DNA of 23,558 bases, from positions 1 through 23,558 of the forward strand of contig CAXKVR010000891.1 in assembly GCA_964058845.1 (NCBI GenBank). The letters run 5' to 3'. Each line of letters starts with the position of its first letter. Within the stretch, counting starts at the first letter, position 1. A program made the translations under genes and the position numbers. Below, in pieces: positions 9,529 to 19,794 of the stretch. Below the pieces are notes generated by a model. The model made no database searches, was not told where the DNA came from, and was given only the letters and a program-made list of their open reading frames with translations. The DNA comes from Carex sylvatica (Eukaryota > Streptophyta > Magnoliopsida > Poales > Cyperaceae).

Positions 9529-9664
9529 CATATACTATGAGGTAACGTAATATTTCTGTTTAGATCAGGGGGTAGGTGATGCAAACTCTTCTTTAATATT
9601 TGTGCCCAATAATAATCAAATGGTCCGATCTTAACTCAAATATTATGTTACCTCATAGAATATG
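9529..9664. repeat. Imperfect inverted repeat, MITE-like
   Basis: Arms 9529-9568 and 9625-9664 are 40 bases each and pair with about 6 mismatches, around a 56-base spacer. The best-conserved core is CTATGAGGTAAC against GTTACCTCATAG. No clean target duplication is visible at either end, and the family is not recognised. It could be a small non-autonomous DNA transposon or a chance foldback in AT-rich DNA. The arm length makes chance unlikely. Confidence 0.55.
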
Positions 9665-10294
9665 AAATCATTTTTTTTGCCAAAGACAGCGATCAGCCGC
9701 CCCAAACTCTTCCAAAACCCAAACCCTAACTCATTTGTCTCTCCCAAACTCTTTCCTCTAAATTTTTTGTGCCACATCTTTTCCCAAACCCAAACCCTAA
9801 CCCCATCACCTCACTTGCCATGTCCACTAGTAACATTTCAGCGGGGTCTATTAGAACTGAGGAACGTTGATTTAAGGACACCCTATGCAATGCCTCACAA
9901 GCCAAACTCACAATATCATAATTCGAAACTTCAAAAATATCATGATTAGAAACTTCCACGACTTCACAAGCCAAACTCACAACATCACACAATCTGGCAA
10001 ACAACCATCACTTTGGCATACATCGAGGATGTAAATGAAGTAGCAAATTCCTCGAGCATTCACTTGATTAATAACCATAAATCTGGCAAAGCAGAATTGT
10101 CCATGTATACAAGAAAGCCTATCCAAAATGCCTCTAAATCCAAATCTCTTAAAACTCAAGAATAATAGATTCCTTAGTGACAGAGAATAGGGAACAATTA
10201 CTAATTGTAACAGCCTCAATTAGACATAAGTCTTCACAAAAATATTACACAGCAAAAGGAAATCAAAATTAACTGACAACAAAAGAAGAAACTA
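9665..10294. other. Non-coding stretch downstream of the CDPK exon, with two telo-box-like motifs
   Basis: No convincing gene. AAACCCAAACCCTAA-type motifs occur at 9715-9729 and 9786-9800. AAACCCTAA is the plant telo box, often found in promoters of translation-related genes. A block of about 70 bases is partly duplicated (plus-strand ACAAGCCAAACTCACAA near 9896 and 9966). The right part (about 10020-10294) would be the 3' UTR of the CDPK fragment if that exon is transcribed on the minus strand. Open frames of 80-95 codons here resemble nothing I know. Confidence 0.4.
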
Positions 10295-10414
10295 CTAATT
10301 TCCAGTCAAGGCACTGGCGAGATCAATGTTCAAGCCAGGTCTCATTGTCCTCCTTCCTACTCCATTGCCTTTTCTCATCATAGCTGTAAACTCACTGTAA
10401 TCTATTTGTCCATC
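10295..10414 (-). pseudogene. Orphan terminal exon of a calcium-dependent protein kinase (CDPK), EF-hand 4 and C-terminal tail
   Basis: On the minus strand an acceptor (TTTACAG, ending at 10415) is followed by 39 codons and TAG (10297-10295). The peptide begins DGQIDYSEFTAMMRKGNG and continues with GRRTMR. These are the second half of the fourth EF-hand loop (positions 5-12: D,G,Q,I,D,Y,S,E) and the conserved region after it in plant CDPKs. The splice acceptor sits exactly where CDPK genes have their last intron, within the EF-hand 4 loop. In a CDPK this segment helps bind calcium and release kinase autoinhibition. I found no earlier CDPK exon on the minus strand between 10418 and 14273. Further right lie Element C and the expansin gene. 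It is therefore most likely a detached gene fragment, although a very long intron cannot be excluded. The last residues (GLNIDLASALTGN) are not a tail I recognise. Confidence 0.82.
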
Positions 10415-10618
10415 CTGTAAATAAGTAATTCAAATAAGTTTAGTCAAAAACTGTTGTATATAAAAATCTCTAGAGGAGATAAAAAAAATAAAGCTTATTG
10501 AACAAACAATTCGTATTAACAAATTAACCTAAACTTTTGGGTGAAACTTAATTGTAAAATGATGAGTGGTTCATGTAGAGTAATGGCAATTCAAATATTA
10601 ATTGAAGAAAATTTCCTT

Positions 10619-11165
10619 GATTTGTGGTAGTAACTCAACCTGATACAACTTGGAACAAAAGGTGACCATGACCCAACCCAGAGAACCAGTCTGATTTGGA
10701 ATCAAAACCGAACCAACCCAGTAATTTTGAAAATCCAATTTGACATGAACCTGACCAGACGTGAATGGTGAATCTGAATGACCTGAAACATGCATCCATC
10801 TGAAGCTATAGACAACTTGAAATCAATCTGAATTTGAACTACCTCAAACCCGCATCGACTAGAAACCAGATAATAAAGACCCAATGACCCGAAAATGGAA
10901 AATGTGAACCGAGATGACCGGTATTTGGTACTTGTGAGTCTTAATTGCAATCCATGAAGAATGGCTGTGATCCGACCAGTAATCGAGACAACCTGGAATC
11001 CATGTCAATCTGAAGTTGACCACCTGAATTCAATCCGGCTTGAACCCAAACAACCAAAAACTCATGATGATTTGAAGCTCAATGGCCCAAAACTTGAATC
11101 GACCCGTATCCAAATGATCCAAAACTAAAAAAACAGGCCTTAGTCAGATGACCTGAAAGCTGACT
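10619..11165. repeat. Degenerate short-repeat region
   Basis: Variants of GACCTGAA, GACCCGAA and AATCTGAAT recur irregularly for about 550 bases. The minus-strand open frames here (10598-10950) follow from this composition and show no domain. The period is not constant, so this is a decayed minisatellite-like tract, of the kind often seen in plant introns and spacers. It lies where the intron upstream of the CDPK exon would be. Confidence 0.5.
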
Positions 11166-11311
11166 TGACTCTCCTGATTGCCACCTCTACTTTAAACCCA
11201 AGATATAAATAGGCACAGAGCCATAGATTGATTTATTAAAATCGTATCTTCGAAGAAACACTTCTTAGTGCTCCTTTTTTCTTTTTGAGGGATACAGTTG
11301 CTGATATATAG

Positions 11312-11314
<3 letters not shown>

Positions 11315-11347
<33 letters not shown>
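11315..11347. repeat. (AT)n microsatellite
   Basis: An almost pure AT dinucleotide run of about 33 bases. Shorter AT runs occur near 13620 and 13845. Confidence 0.9.
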
Positions 11348-11349
<2 letters not shown>

Positions 11350-12321
11350 CCCCTTATAAACCAACAGTAGGTGTTATTTGCAAGTATGAGATAGTTTTAA
11401 AAGTTTCTTGTGTGTTAGTCGCAAATTGAGAAATGCTGGGTGTTTATTTGCAAAAGCGAAAAGTAGATTCAATTTGCAATGATATTCTTATTGTAAATTT
11501 CTGGGATGTTAAAAAACACACATTGTATTATCAGTTATGTTCAGGTTTGTGGCAATTTCTACAGGAAATGTATACTGGGTCTATTCAAAACAGTCCCCCA
11601 TCCAAAAAATAATATGAGAAACACAAGTGCATTTAAGAAAAAGGTGGTAATTAGATCAAACAAAAATTACAACCTTAAATCAACAGTTTATCGATTCTTT
11701 GAACTGTCTGATCAAGAATTGCATAAACAACATAGAAAGGAAAAAAGCAAACCCTGCAGCCTAACGCCTATTTGGTTGTCATGAGATTATGCGGGATGAA
11801 ATTTTACGGGTACAAAAACTTACAAATTAATTTGCGGGAATTCATACTCATGAATATGTACGGAAATTATTATAAAAATGTGTTGAAATTAATGTTCGGT
11901 TGTATTGCATAAATAGTTGTAGGAAATCCTATGTTTTTTTTTATAAAAGGCTTGATAGTATACAATTATTCTTATCAATAAAATTATTATAATTAAATAA
12001 AGTGGATTATACAATATTTATTAATTATTATTTCATAAAATACAAATTAAAGATAAAAAATAAATCAAACTACAATAGTTACAAAGAATTGTAATACACT
12101 GTGCATTGTGCGTCTGACATATATTGTCTGCTATCCTTACCATAACCAAGGGCCCAAGAGAGCTTGAATGACTCGGTCATCATTCTTGAACTCCATATTT
12201 CAAGAAAAATAAGGCACACTAATAAAAAAATGACATATGAAAAAAGACAAAGGTAACAAAATACTTGCTAGCCATAAATATTAATTTGAATCGATATACA
12301 CAAACAATACATCAGTAATAA
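11348..12321. other. AT-rich intergenic DNA, no gene seen
   Basis: No coding region is supported. One 92-codon plus-strand open frame (11506-11784) is lysine-rich and asparagine-rich and matches nothing I recognise. Around 11769-11900 phrases such as CTATTTGGTTGTCATGAG resemble MITE ends common in plants, but I could not find the opposite terminus. Confidence 0.5.
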
Positions 12322-12439
12322 AGGAGAGGTAGCATAATTGGCTAGGAAAATATTCTAGAGTTATTGTACCCAAAGGTCGAGAGTTCGATTCCCTCTCACA
12401 AACCTTGGTAGCTACTACCAAATTTTCAAAAAAAAAAAA
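12322..12439 (+). mobile_element. SINE-like insertion (tRNA-derived, with A-tail)
   Basis: An internal RNA polymerase III promoter is visible: box A TAGCATAATTGG (12330-12341) fits TRGYNNANNNGG, and box B GTTCGATTC (12383-12391) fits GWTCRANNC. Spacing is about 41 bases. The sequence ends in a run of 12 A (12428-12439). It lacks a convincing cloverleaf, so it is not a tRNA gene. It is short for a plant SINE, and I could not identify an exact target duplication. Confidence 0.6.
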
Positions 12440-14134
12440 TTAACAACATATATACAACAGTACAACATTCTTTATAAAAATAATAACAACAAATTAACAA
12501 CATTAAAAGGAGATTGTTTACAACACATTAATTGCTTACAACACATTAATTAACAAATTTACAACTTCATCTAAGACAAAAGTTTGGCTAAATAGAAAAT
12601 CAATGTTGTTTTTGGATAGGTACTAATTAAATCATTGTTTTTGGATGGTCTATAAAATTAATTATTCTAATAAAAAGAATTGTCACGTGAAAGCTATTAA
12701 TTAGACGATTCAAGCATTTCGCGAAAAAAAAAATAACCTTACATGAAATTGTGGCGAAGTAATTAAGGGTAGTTGGACCTTACATAATACATGCATATGC
12801 ATGGTTCATCACTCCTTGATTAACAAATATGGCCTTTCCTTTAAATTAACCACATGTGGATATTTTATAGTTACTTTACGGCAGAATATATAGTCAAACT
12901 TAATTAACACGCCACAGATTATCGATTTATCATTCACAATTATATAGTGTATAAAGTCTCCAATGCAAACAAAATATATCTAAATTAAGATTTTGATTTC
13001 TGCATTTATTGTACAATACTAAATGCTACGTTTTCTTTTTTTGTTTGGAAAAATTCCAACTCTTCTATTTCCGTTAACGTTAACTGGAAAGCTTTTTTCA
13101 AGTATGATGAATTAATACAAAAATTCAAAGTCAGTGAAATCTAAATATACAACCGATCGAAATTATTATCTACTTAATTTTGAACTTGTACCTCTCAAAT
13201 ATATTTTAACTAACTGAGATATGAATCTCGTAAAAATTAAATGTCGCTTGATCACATGATAAAGTATTAATTGTCACTGGAAACCATAGTTGCAAATGAA
13301 TAGTTCGGGTTTGGTTCGGCGGGGTCAAAAGATTGTGATTAGAGTATAATTCAGGTATATATAATTCAGGAATGGTTCGGTACAACAAGGAAGCAAAAAT
13401 AAAAAAATTACACCCCCAAAAAAAATTGTAAAAGAAATAAAAAAAATTGCGTTTTTCTCACGAATAATTCATACTTCGCGTTTTATTTGCGAATAAAATA
13501 TATTATATATTTTTTTGCGTTTTATTCGGAGTTTAATTCAAAAACGTCAGTAAAAACGAATGAAATACAAATTATTCACAAATTTATCGCATATATTGTT
13601 ACTATGCTCGAAACAGTCATATATATATATATATGCACATGCACACAAATTTGTACATTGTGCTAGCTATATGTTTTTCTTTTTTCGGGCAGTATATCAT
13701 ATTCTTGTAATTTTCAATTACTTGGGCAAATGCTAATACCAAAGCATCTGAGTTTCTCTTAGAGGACGAGGTGTAATATATATATAATTCAAAATTCTAA
13801 GCCTATATGTATATATGACTGCAAGCGCCACAGACAATCTTGATATATATATATACCATGCTGGTGACCGTGCTTAGCGGGAATGCACGTTCTAACTAAC
13901 ATTTTGGTTACTAATTTCAAGTTATCATGATTAGTTACCAAAATAAGTTATTGATAAAAAAAAATGTGAAAGATTGAAAAACGCACCCTCTTTATAGTAG
14001 ATTAATTATTATGATCTTCTCGATCTTTTTGTATGACCACATAATCATTTTGCGGGCCCGATTTTTCCGGCATGTGATTGTAGTTTTAGTTTGATTTTTT
14101 TTTTTTTTTTATGTTTGGTGCATGAGATGTATAT
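12440..14134. other. AT-rich intergenic DNA, no gene seen
   Basis: No coding region is supported. There are small local duplications: TTACAACACATTAATT twice in 12515-12553 and a phrase with TTGTTTTTGGAT twice in 12600-12645. A 16-bp hairpin with 2 mismatches lies at 13901-13944, and AT dinucleotide runs and a poly(T) tract (about 14095-14110) are also present. None resembles a known gene or element. Confidence 0.6.
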
Positions 14135-14250
14135 ATCAATCAACTAACTATCTAGTTTGATAATTGTTTGACATCTCAATCAACTAACTATCTAGTTTGG
14201 TAATTGTTTGACATCTCAATCAACTAACTATCTAGTTTGATAATTGTTTT
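14135..14250. repeat. Tandem repeat, 40-bp unit, nearly 3 copies
   Basis: CAACTAACTATCTAGTTTG starts at 14141, 14181 and 14221, giving an exact 40-base period with only one or two substitutions. The array ends about 30 bases before the Element C insertion site. No dyad symmetry plus unique spacers, so it is not CRISPR-like. Confidence 0.92.
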
Positions 14251-14273
14251 TTATTTGTATCTTTTTGAATCTA

Positions 14274-14278
14274 ATGGA
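14274..14278. repeat. Target site duplication of Element C (left copy, ATGGA)
   Basis: ATGGA lies directly before the left LTR and is repeated at 21660-21664 directly after the right LTR. A perfect 5-base duplication is the usual size for copia integration and shows that the two LTRs belong to one insertion. Confidence 0.85.
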
Positions 14279-14854
14279 TGATGGTATTTCGGGTAGGTTA
14301 TAGTGCAATAATTCGAAACAGTTCAAGATTTGTTCATTATCCGAAAATCATAATTCATGTATAAAATTAATTTCAGGATTAAATATAGAATTTATCACTA
14401 GACGCGTAGCGGAAACTTCAAGTCTAGTCTAGCAGTAGCCTTCTTCTCCTTTCCTCCTTCTCCTTTCCTTCCCGTGTCAGATTCACGTAACAGTCCAACA
14501 GTCACGCCTCTATCAGTATCCACACGAACAAGTTGACAAACTACTGTAATTCGATATACTAGTACCGAATTGACAGCCCTCTTTTTACTCTGTGTCTCAC
14601 TTTTGGTTTCTGAAGAAAAGTGGAATAGAATGGCTAACCCAAGTCTGAACAGATCACTGCATATTTATAAAATATATGCACCAGTTCGTTTGAGCCTATT
14701 CATGGCATCAATTCGTTGAGCCCTTTCAGAAACCTTATCTGATCAGATCAGATCAGATGAGAACAGAAAATTCGGGCCTAGCCCAATTAAAACTAACTCA
14801 ATATTGATTATAAATATGGCCCAGTATATTTTGGCCTTTAGTACATTTCTAACT
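14279..14854 (-). repeat. 3' LTR of Element C (576 bp)
   Basis: Starts TGATGG and ends TCTAACT next to the PPT. The terminal CA has become CT. It carries a 12-base local duplication in its CT-rich part that the other LTR lacks. A sense-strand TATA box, TATAAATAT, lies at 14669-14661 and is conserved in the right LTR (21476-21468). A GATCA repeat run is at about 14740-14758. Confidence 0.92.
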
Positions 14855-14865
14855 GTCTCCCACTT
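14855..14865 (-). other. Polypurine tract of Element C
   Basis: In sense AAGTGGGAGAC precedes the 3' LTR. It differs from the tract of Element A by only its last base. Confidence 0.85.
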
Positions 14866-15845
14866 GTACTAAAGCAAAATATTTAATGTATCTAATACAT
14901 TTGCCAGAAATCAATATATGGATTTAAATATGTTTTCAACCTTGTCCTTGTGTGTGACCCAATAGGTTCATATAATGTTGGTAGTGAGCTAAAAATTATT
15001 TTCAGCACACAAATCATAAACGGTCTCTAGCAGGGCATTATGACTACTCAAATTATATGAATGTCAATATCCGATAAGTACCTAACAATTATTTATGTTA
15101 ATCCCTTTATCACTTGATATCTTGATTGAACTCAAGCAGGATATGTGTCAACTTTGTATAGTACAATCTTTGATTTCTCGTACCAAAGTTAGATTGACCT
15201 TTATATGATTGACTATCAACCATAAAGCATGGCCATGCATTTCTCAATCTATCTTTCTAGAGGGATCCAGAGACATCATACTCTCAATACATGAGAGGGA
15301 TAAATTTTATCTTGATCACTCACATTTCTTCACATGATTCATAATATACCCAATTACTACCTTTATAGTTACATAGTTAGGGCTAACGTTTGATAGCATC
15401 AAAGTATATAATCCTTATTGAAAAAATCAATGATGATCTCAAGTCAAAGGATTCAACAAAATATTGCATAAAATAAACTGATGACACAATAATCCATACA
15501 GTATTTTATAGCGAATCTGTCCAATACCAAGTTTATCAAAACATGTATCTATGTGATTGCATTGGATATCCCATATCAATGATCCGTAAAACCTGATCAT
15601 CCACAATCAATCCACATACTAGTCCATAAATTGTTAGTGTCCCGGCTAATAATAAAGACTAAGGACTATTTAGAATAATATTGTATTCCATTATAAAGTT
15701 TTACGATCTAATTCATCAAATTGATGATAAATAATAAATAATAAATAACAAATAATAAATTATTCAAGGAACATTACATTATTTTATTCATAAAATATAA
15801 ACATACAAACAAACATCTAAATTATCAACCTCTGGAGCGTAATCA
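14866..15845 (-). other. 3' non-coding region of Element C between pol and the PPT
   Basis: Nearly 1 kb follows the pol stop (15848-15846) before the PPT, with no minus-strand frame above 60 codons and no env-like feature. It includes an AATA-rich simple repeat (about 15724-15762). Element A has only about 70 bases in the same place, so this block is a real structural difference between two related families. Its role is unknown to me. Confidence 0.75.
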
Positions 15846-18800
15846 CTAGAGCCAATCACTCATGTATCTAATACCTATAGCTCTAGTATGCATATCATGC
15901 TTAACCTACGAGAGAGGTTTAGTCGAATAATCTGCCACATTTTCATTTGTTGCTATTTTGTATATTTTAACATCACCTCTATTCACAATATCTCGAATAA
16001 GGTGAAAACATCAAAGTATGTGTTTGGACTGTTGGTGTGATCTTGGCTCTTTAGCCTGTGCGATTGCTCTATTATTATCACAATAGAGATCCACTGGATT
16101 TTCAATACTTTTAATCACACCAAGTTCAATAATGAACTTTCTTATCCAAATAGCCTCTTTTGCTGCTTCTGAAGTAGCAATATATTCAGCTTTTGTTGTA
16201 GAATCGGCTACTGTCTCTTGTTTGGAACTTTTCCAACTTACAGCTCCTCCATTGAGACAAAATATAAATTCAGATTGCGATCTAAAATCATCTTTGTCGG
16301 TTTGGAAGCTTGCATCTGTATAACTAGATACAACAAGTTCTTCCTCACCTCCATAAATAAGAAATGCATCCTTAGTCTTTCTCAAGTACTTAAGGATATT
16401 CTTCACTGCTATCCAATGACCCTCACTTGGATCTGACTGGTATGTGCTTGTGACACTCAAAGCATATGAAATATCGGGACGTGTACAAAGCATAGCATAC
16501 ATGATAGATCCAATTGCCGAAGCATACAGAATCTTACTCATGCGGTCTCGCTCATCTTGTGTCAAAGGACACTGATTCTTGCGGAGACTTATGCCACTTG
16601 ACATAGGCAAAGATCCTCTCTTTGAATCTTGCATGTTGAATCTTTTCAATACATTGTCAATGTATGTACTTTGGCTTAATCCAATTAGCCTTGTTGATCT
16701 ATTCCTATAGATCCTTATTCCCAATATGTAATTTGCTTCACCTAAATCTTTCATTGAAAAACTACTTTTCAACGAAGACTTTACTGATTGAAGCAATGAA
16801 ATATAATTTCCAATCAATAGAATGTCATCCACATACAAGACAAGAAAAATAAGTGCGCTCCCACTAGTCTTTTTATAAACACGAGGTTCTTCTTCGTTCT
16901 TGATGAATCCAAATTTCTTGACCACTTCATCAAAACGAATGTTCCAACTCCAAGATGCTTGTTTCAATCCATAAATAGATTTTCAAAGTTTGCATACTTT
17001 CCTAGCATTATTTGGATCGACAAAATCTTCGGATTGTGTCATGTACACATCCTCGTTCAAGTTTTCATTAAGAAAAGCAGTTTTGACATCCATTTGCCAA
17101 ATCTCACAATCAAAATATGCGACAATTACTAAAAGTATCCTAATTGACTTAAGCATTGCTACTGGTGAAAAAGTTTCATCATAGTCTATACCATGAATTT
17201 GCTTGAAACCTTTGGCCACCAAACATGCTTTGTGAATGTGAACATTCCCATTCATGTCAATTTTCTTCTTAAAAATCTATTTACACTAAATTATTCTTAC
17301 ACCATTAGGTAAATCAACCAAGCTCCAAACTTGATTATCTTCTATGGATTGCATTTCAGATTTCATAGCCTCAAGCCATTTATCAGAGTTCGGGCTCACC
17401 ATTGCTTCACAAAAATGTCGTAGGCTCATCGTTGTCCAACAACAATAAGTCGCGTTGTTCTGATATGAGCAACAAATACCTCTGAGGTATGCGATGTTCC
17501 CTATCCGACCTTCGTAATGGTAATGTCTCTTGTATAGGTTCTACAATATCTTATGATTCCTGATGAGTAGTAGGAGTATCTTCTTGAGTATCTCGAATTT
17601 CTTTAAGATGCACATTACTCCCACTAACTCCTTTGGAAATAAATTCTTTCTCCAAAAAGACATCATTTTGAGCAACAAATACTTTGTTCTCTGCTCTATT
17701 ACAGAAGAAAAATCCCTTGGTTTGTTTCGAATATTCAACAAAGAAACACTTATCTGATTTAGGTGTGAGCTTATCATACATCAATCGTTTTACATAAGCC
17801 TCACAATCCCAAATCTTAAGAAAAGACATACTAGGACGTTTCGTAGTCTATATCTCAAATGGTGTCTTCTCAAATGCCTTTGTTGGAACCCTATTAAGTG
17901 TGAAAGCTGCCGTCTCTAGAGCATATCTCCAAAATAATAATGGAAGATCAACTTGACTCATCATTGAACGAACCATGTCCAACAAAGTTCTATTACTTCT
18001 TCCAGACACACCATTCCATTGAGGTGTTCCCTGAGGAGTATGTGAAGCAATTCCAAATTTCTTTAAATGATCACCAAATTCTTGACTCAAATTCTTTAAC
18101 CGAAGAGCTTTAATTGTCTTGCCAAGTTTGATTTTGTACTTCATTATGAAATTCCTTGAATTTCTCAAATGCTACTGATTTATGTCTCATTAAATAGACA
18201 TAACCAAATCTACTAAAATCATCAGTAAATGTGATGAATTACTGAAAACCACCTTTTGCGACCGAACTAAACGGCCCACATACATCGGAATGTATAAGTA
18301 CCAATAGGTCATTCGCCCTTTCATTTATCCCAGTGAAAGGTGCTTTAGTCATTTTTCCCAACAAACAAGCTTCGCATGTTTCAAGTGATTCCAAATCAAA
18401 TGAGTCTAGAAGTCATTCTTTATGAAGCTTATTTATGCCTTTCTCACTTATATCTCCTAAACGACAATGCCATAATAGAGTGGAATTCAAAACATTTGAT
18501 TTGAGTCTTTTGATTTATATGTTATAGACAGGAACATCAAGATCTAGAATATAAAGCTCATTATGTAACGAAACTTTGCCATAATACATATCATTTAAAT
18601 AAAAGCAACATCCACTGTTCTTAAATTTAAATTCAAATTCAAACATATCCAAACATGAAATATAGATAATGTTTCTACTTATAGCAGGTACATAATAGTA
18701 ATTATTTAATTCTAAGATCATCCCGGAAGGTAGAGCCAATGATACAGTGCCTATAGCCAAAGCAGCAACTCGTGCTCTATTGCTGACATGTAGCTGTACC

Positions 18801-19794
18801 TCTCCTTTATTTAACATTCTACTCTTTGCGAGCACCTGCATATTTGAACAAATATGAGCTCCTGAATTGGTATCTAATACCTATGAATCAGTTTGATAAG
18901 TAGAAAGGTTAATTTCTATAACAAAAATACCTGAAGCGGAAGTCTCACTTCCCTTCTTGTTATCTTCCTTGAACTCCTTGCAGTCTCTCTTTCAATGACC
19001 GATCTCATTCAAATAGAAGCACTGCGACTCGGCGGCACTGGCTACAGACTTTCCTTTGTTCAAGGTCCCACCCTAAACTTTGACTTTGCCTTTGCCTTTT
19101 GCTTTGCCTTTGGCCTTTTTCTTTGCCTTTCTTTTTGAAGTTCATTTCCTTCTTAACCAATAGGACATCATTAGGTTTCCTCAGGTTTTGTTCGGCTGTC
19201 TTTAGCATTCCATGTAATTTTGTCATTAACTTCTCCAGCCCATTCATGTTAAAATTCAGAATGAATTGATGGTAACTTAAGGGCAAGGACTGGAGAATAA
19301 TGTTAGTAACCAACTCTTTACTGAGGGGATAGCCCAAACGGTTCAGATTCTCAATGTACCCCATTATCTTGAGTACATGAGGACTAACTGGGCTTCCTTC
19401 TGCCAGTTTGCATTGATATAATGCCTTTGATGTCTCATATCTCTCAGTGCAAGCTTGAACTTGAAAAAGTTGATGAAGCTGCACAATTATGTCCATAAGC
19501 ACTCAATTTCTCAAGCTGCTTTTGAAGCTCAGAATTCATTATCGTGAGCATAAGACAAGTAACATCAAGGTCATCATTCACATGCTTATCATAAATTGCT
19601 TGTTCCTCGGCAGTAACTATACATGTTTTATTTTTCTTTGATTTTTCAGGAACGGGTTTCTCTAGAACGTATTCATTTTTCTCTTGCTTGAGAATAATGC
19701 GTAAGTTTCTATACCAGTCTAAAAAGTTTAGACCAGTAAGTTTTGCACTTTCTTTTTCAATAGCAGATCGCAACGTAAAAGTTGATGTATTCAT
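15846..19794 (-). pseudogene. Degraded gag-pol of Element C
   Basis: Read in broken frames from ATG (19794-19792) to TAG (15848-15846), co-linear with the polyprotein of A. Lesions: a frameshift in gag near 19500 and another near 19050-19140. In the zinc knuckle the second Cys is Leu, and there is a stop at 18994-18992. A stop sits just before the protease (18883-18881), and protease DTG has become DTN (18874-18866). In integrase an HHCC His is Asp (18454-18452), with stops at 18415-18413 and 18241-18239 and a frameshift near 18160. The second catalytic Asp region is deleted near 18094-18105, and the catalytic Glu is Gly (18003-18001). Two stops lie near 17276-17290 before RT, with others at 16985-16983, 16013-16011 and 15908-15906. 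The RT-RNase H section 16967-16014 is still open, with YVDD, TTKAEY and YCDN kept. Confidence 0.95.

Noticed and set aside
9662..10004. Overlapping open frames on both strands (9662-9949 plus, 9726-10004 minus) as small genes
   Set aside because: Both are composed of locally duplicated and low-complexity sequence, overlap each other and resemble no known family.
11769..11950. Possible MITE starting with a CTATTTGGTTG-like end
   Set aside because: The phrase is suggestive, but I found no matching inverted end and no target duplication.
14135..14250. CRISPR-like array
   Set aside because: The 40-base units are contiguous copies with no unique spacers, in a plant genome. It is an ordinary tandem repeat.
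14866..15845. env-like gene in Element C's 3' region
   Set aside because: No minus-strand frame above 60 codons and no signal or membrane segment.
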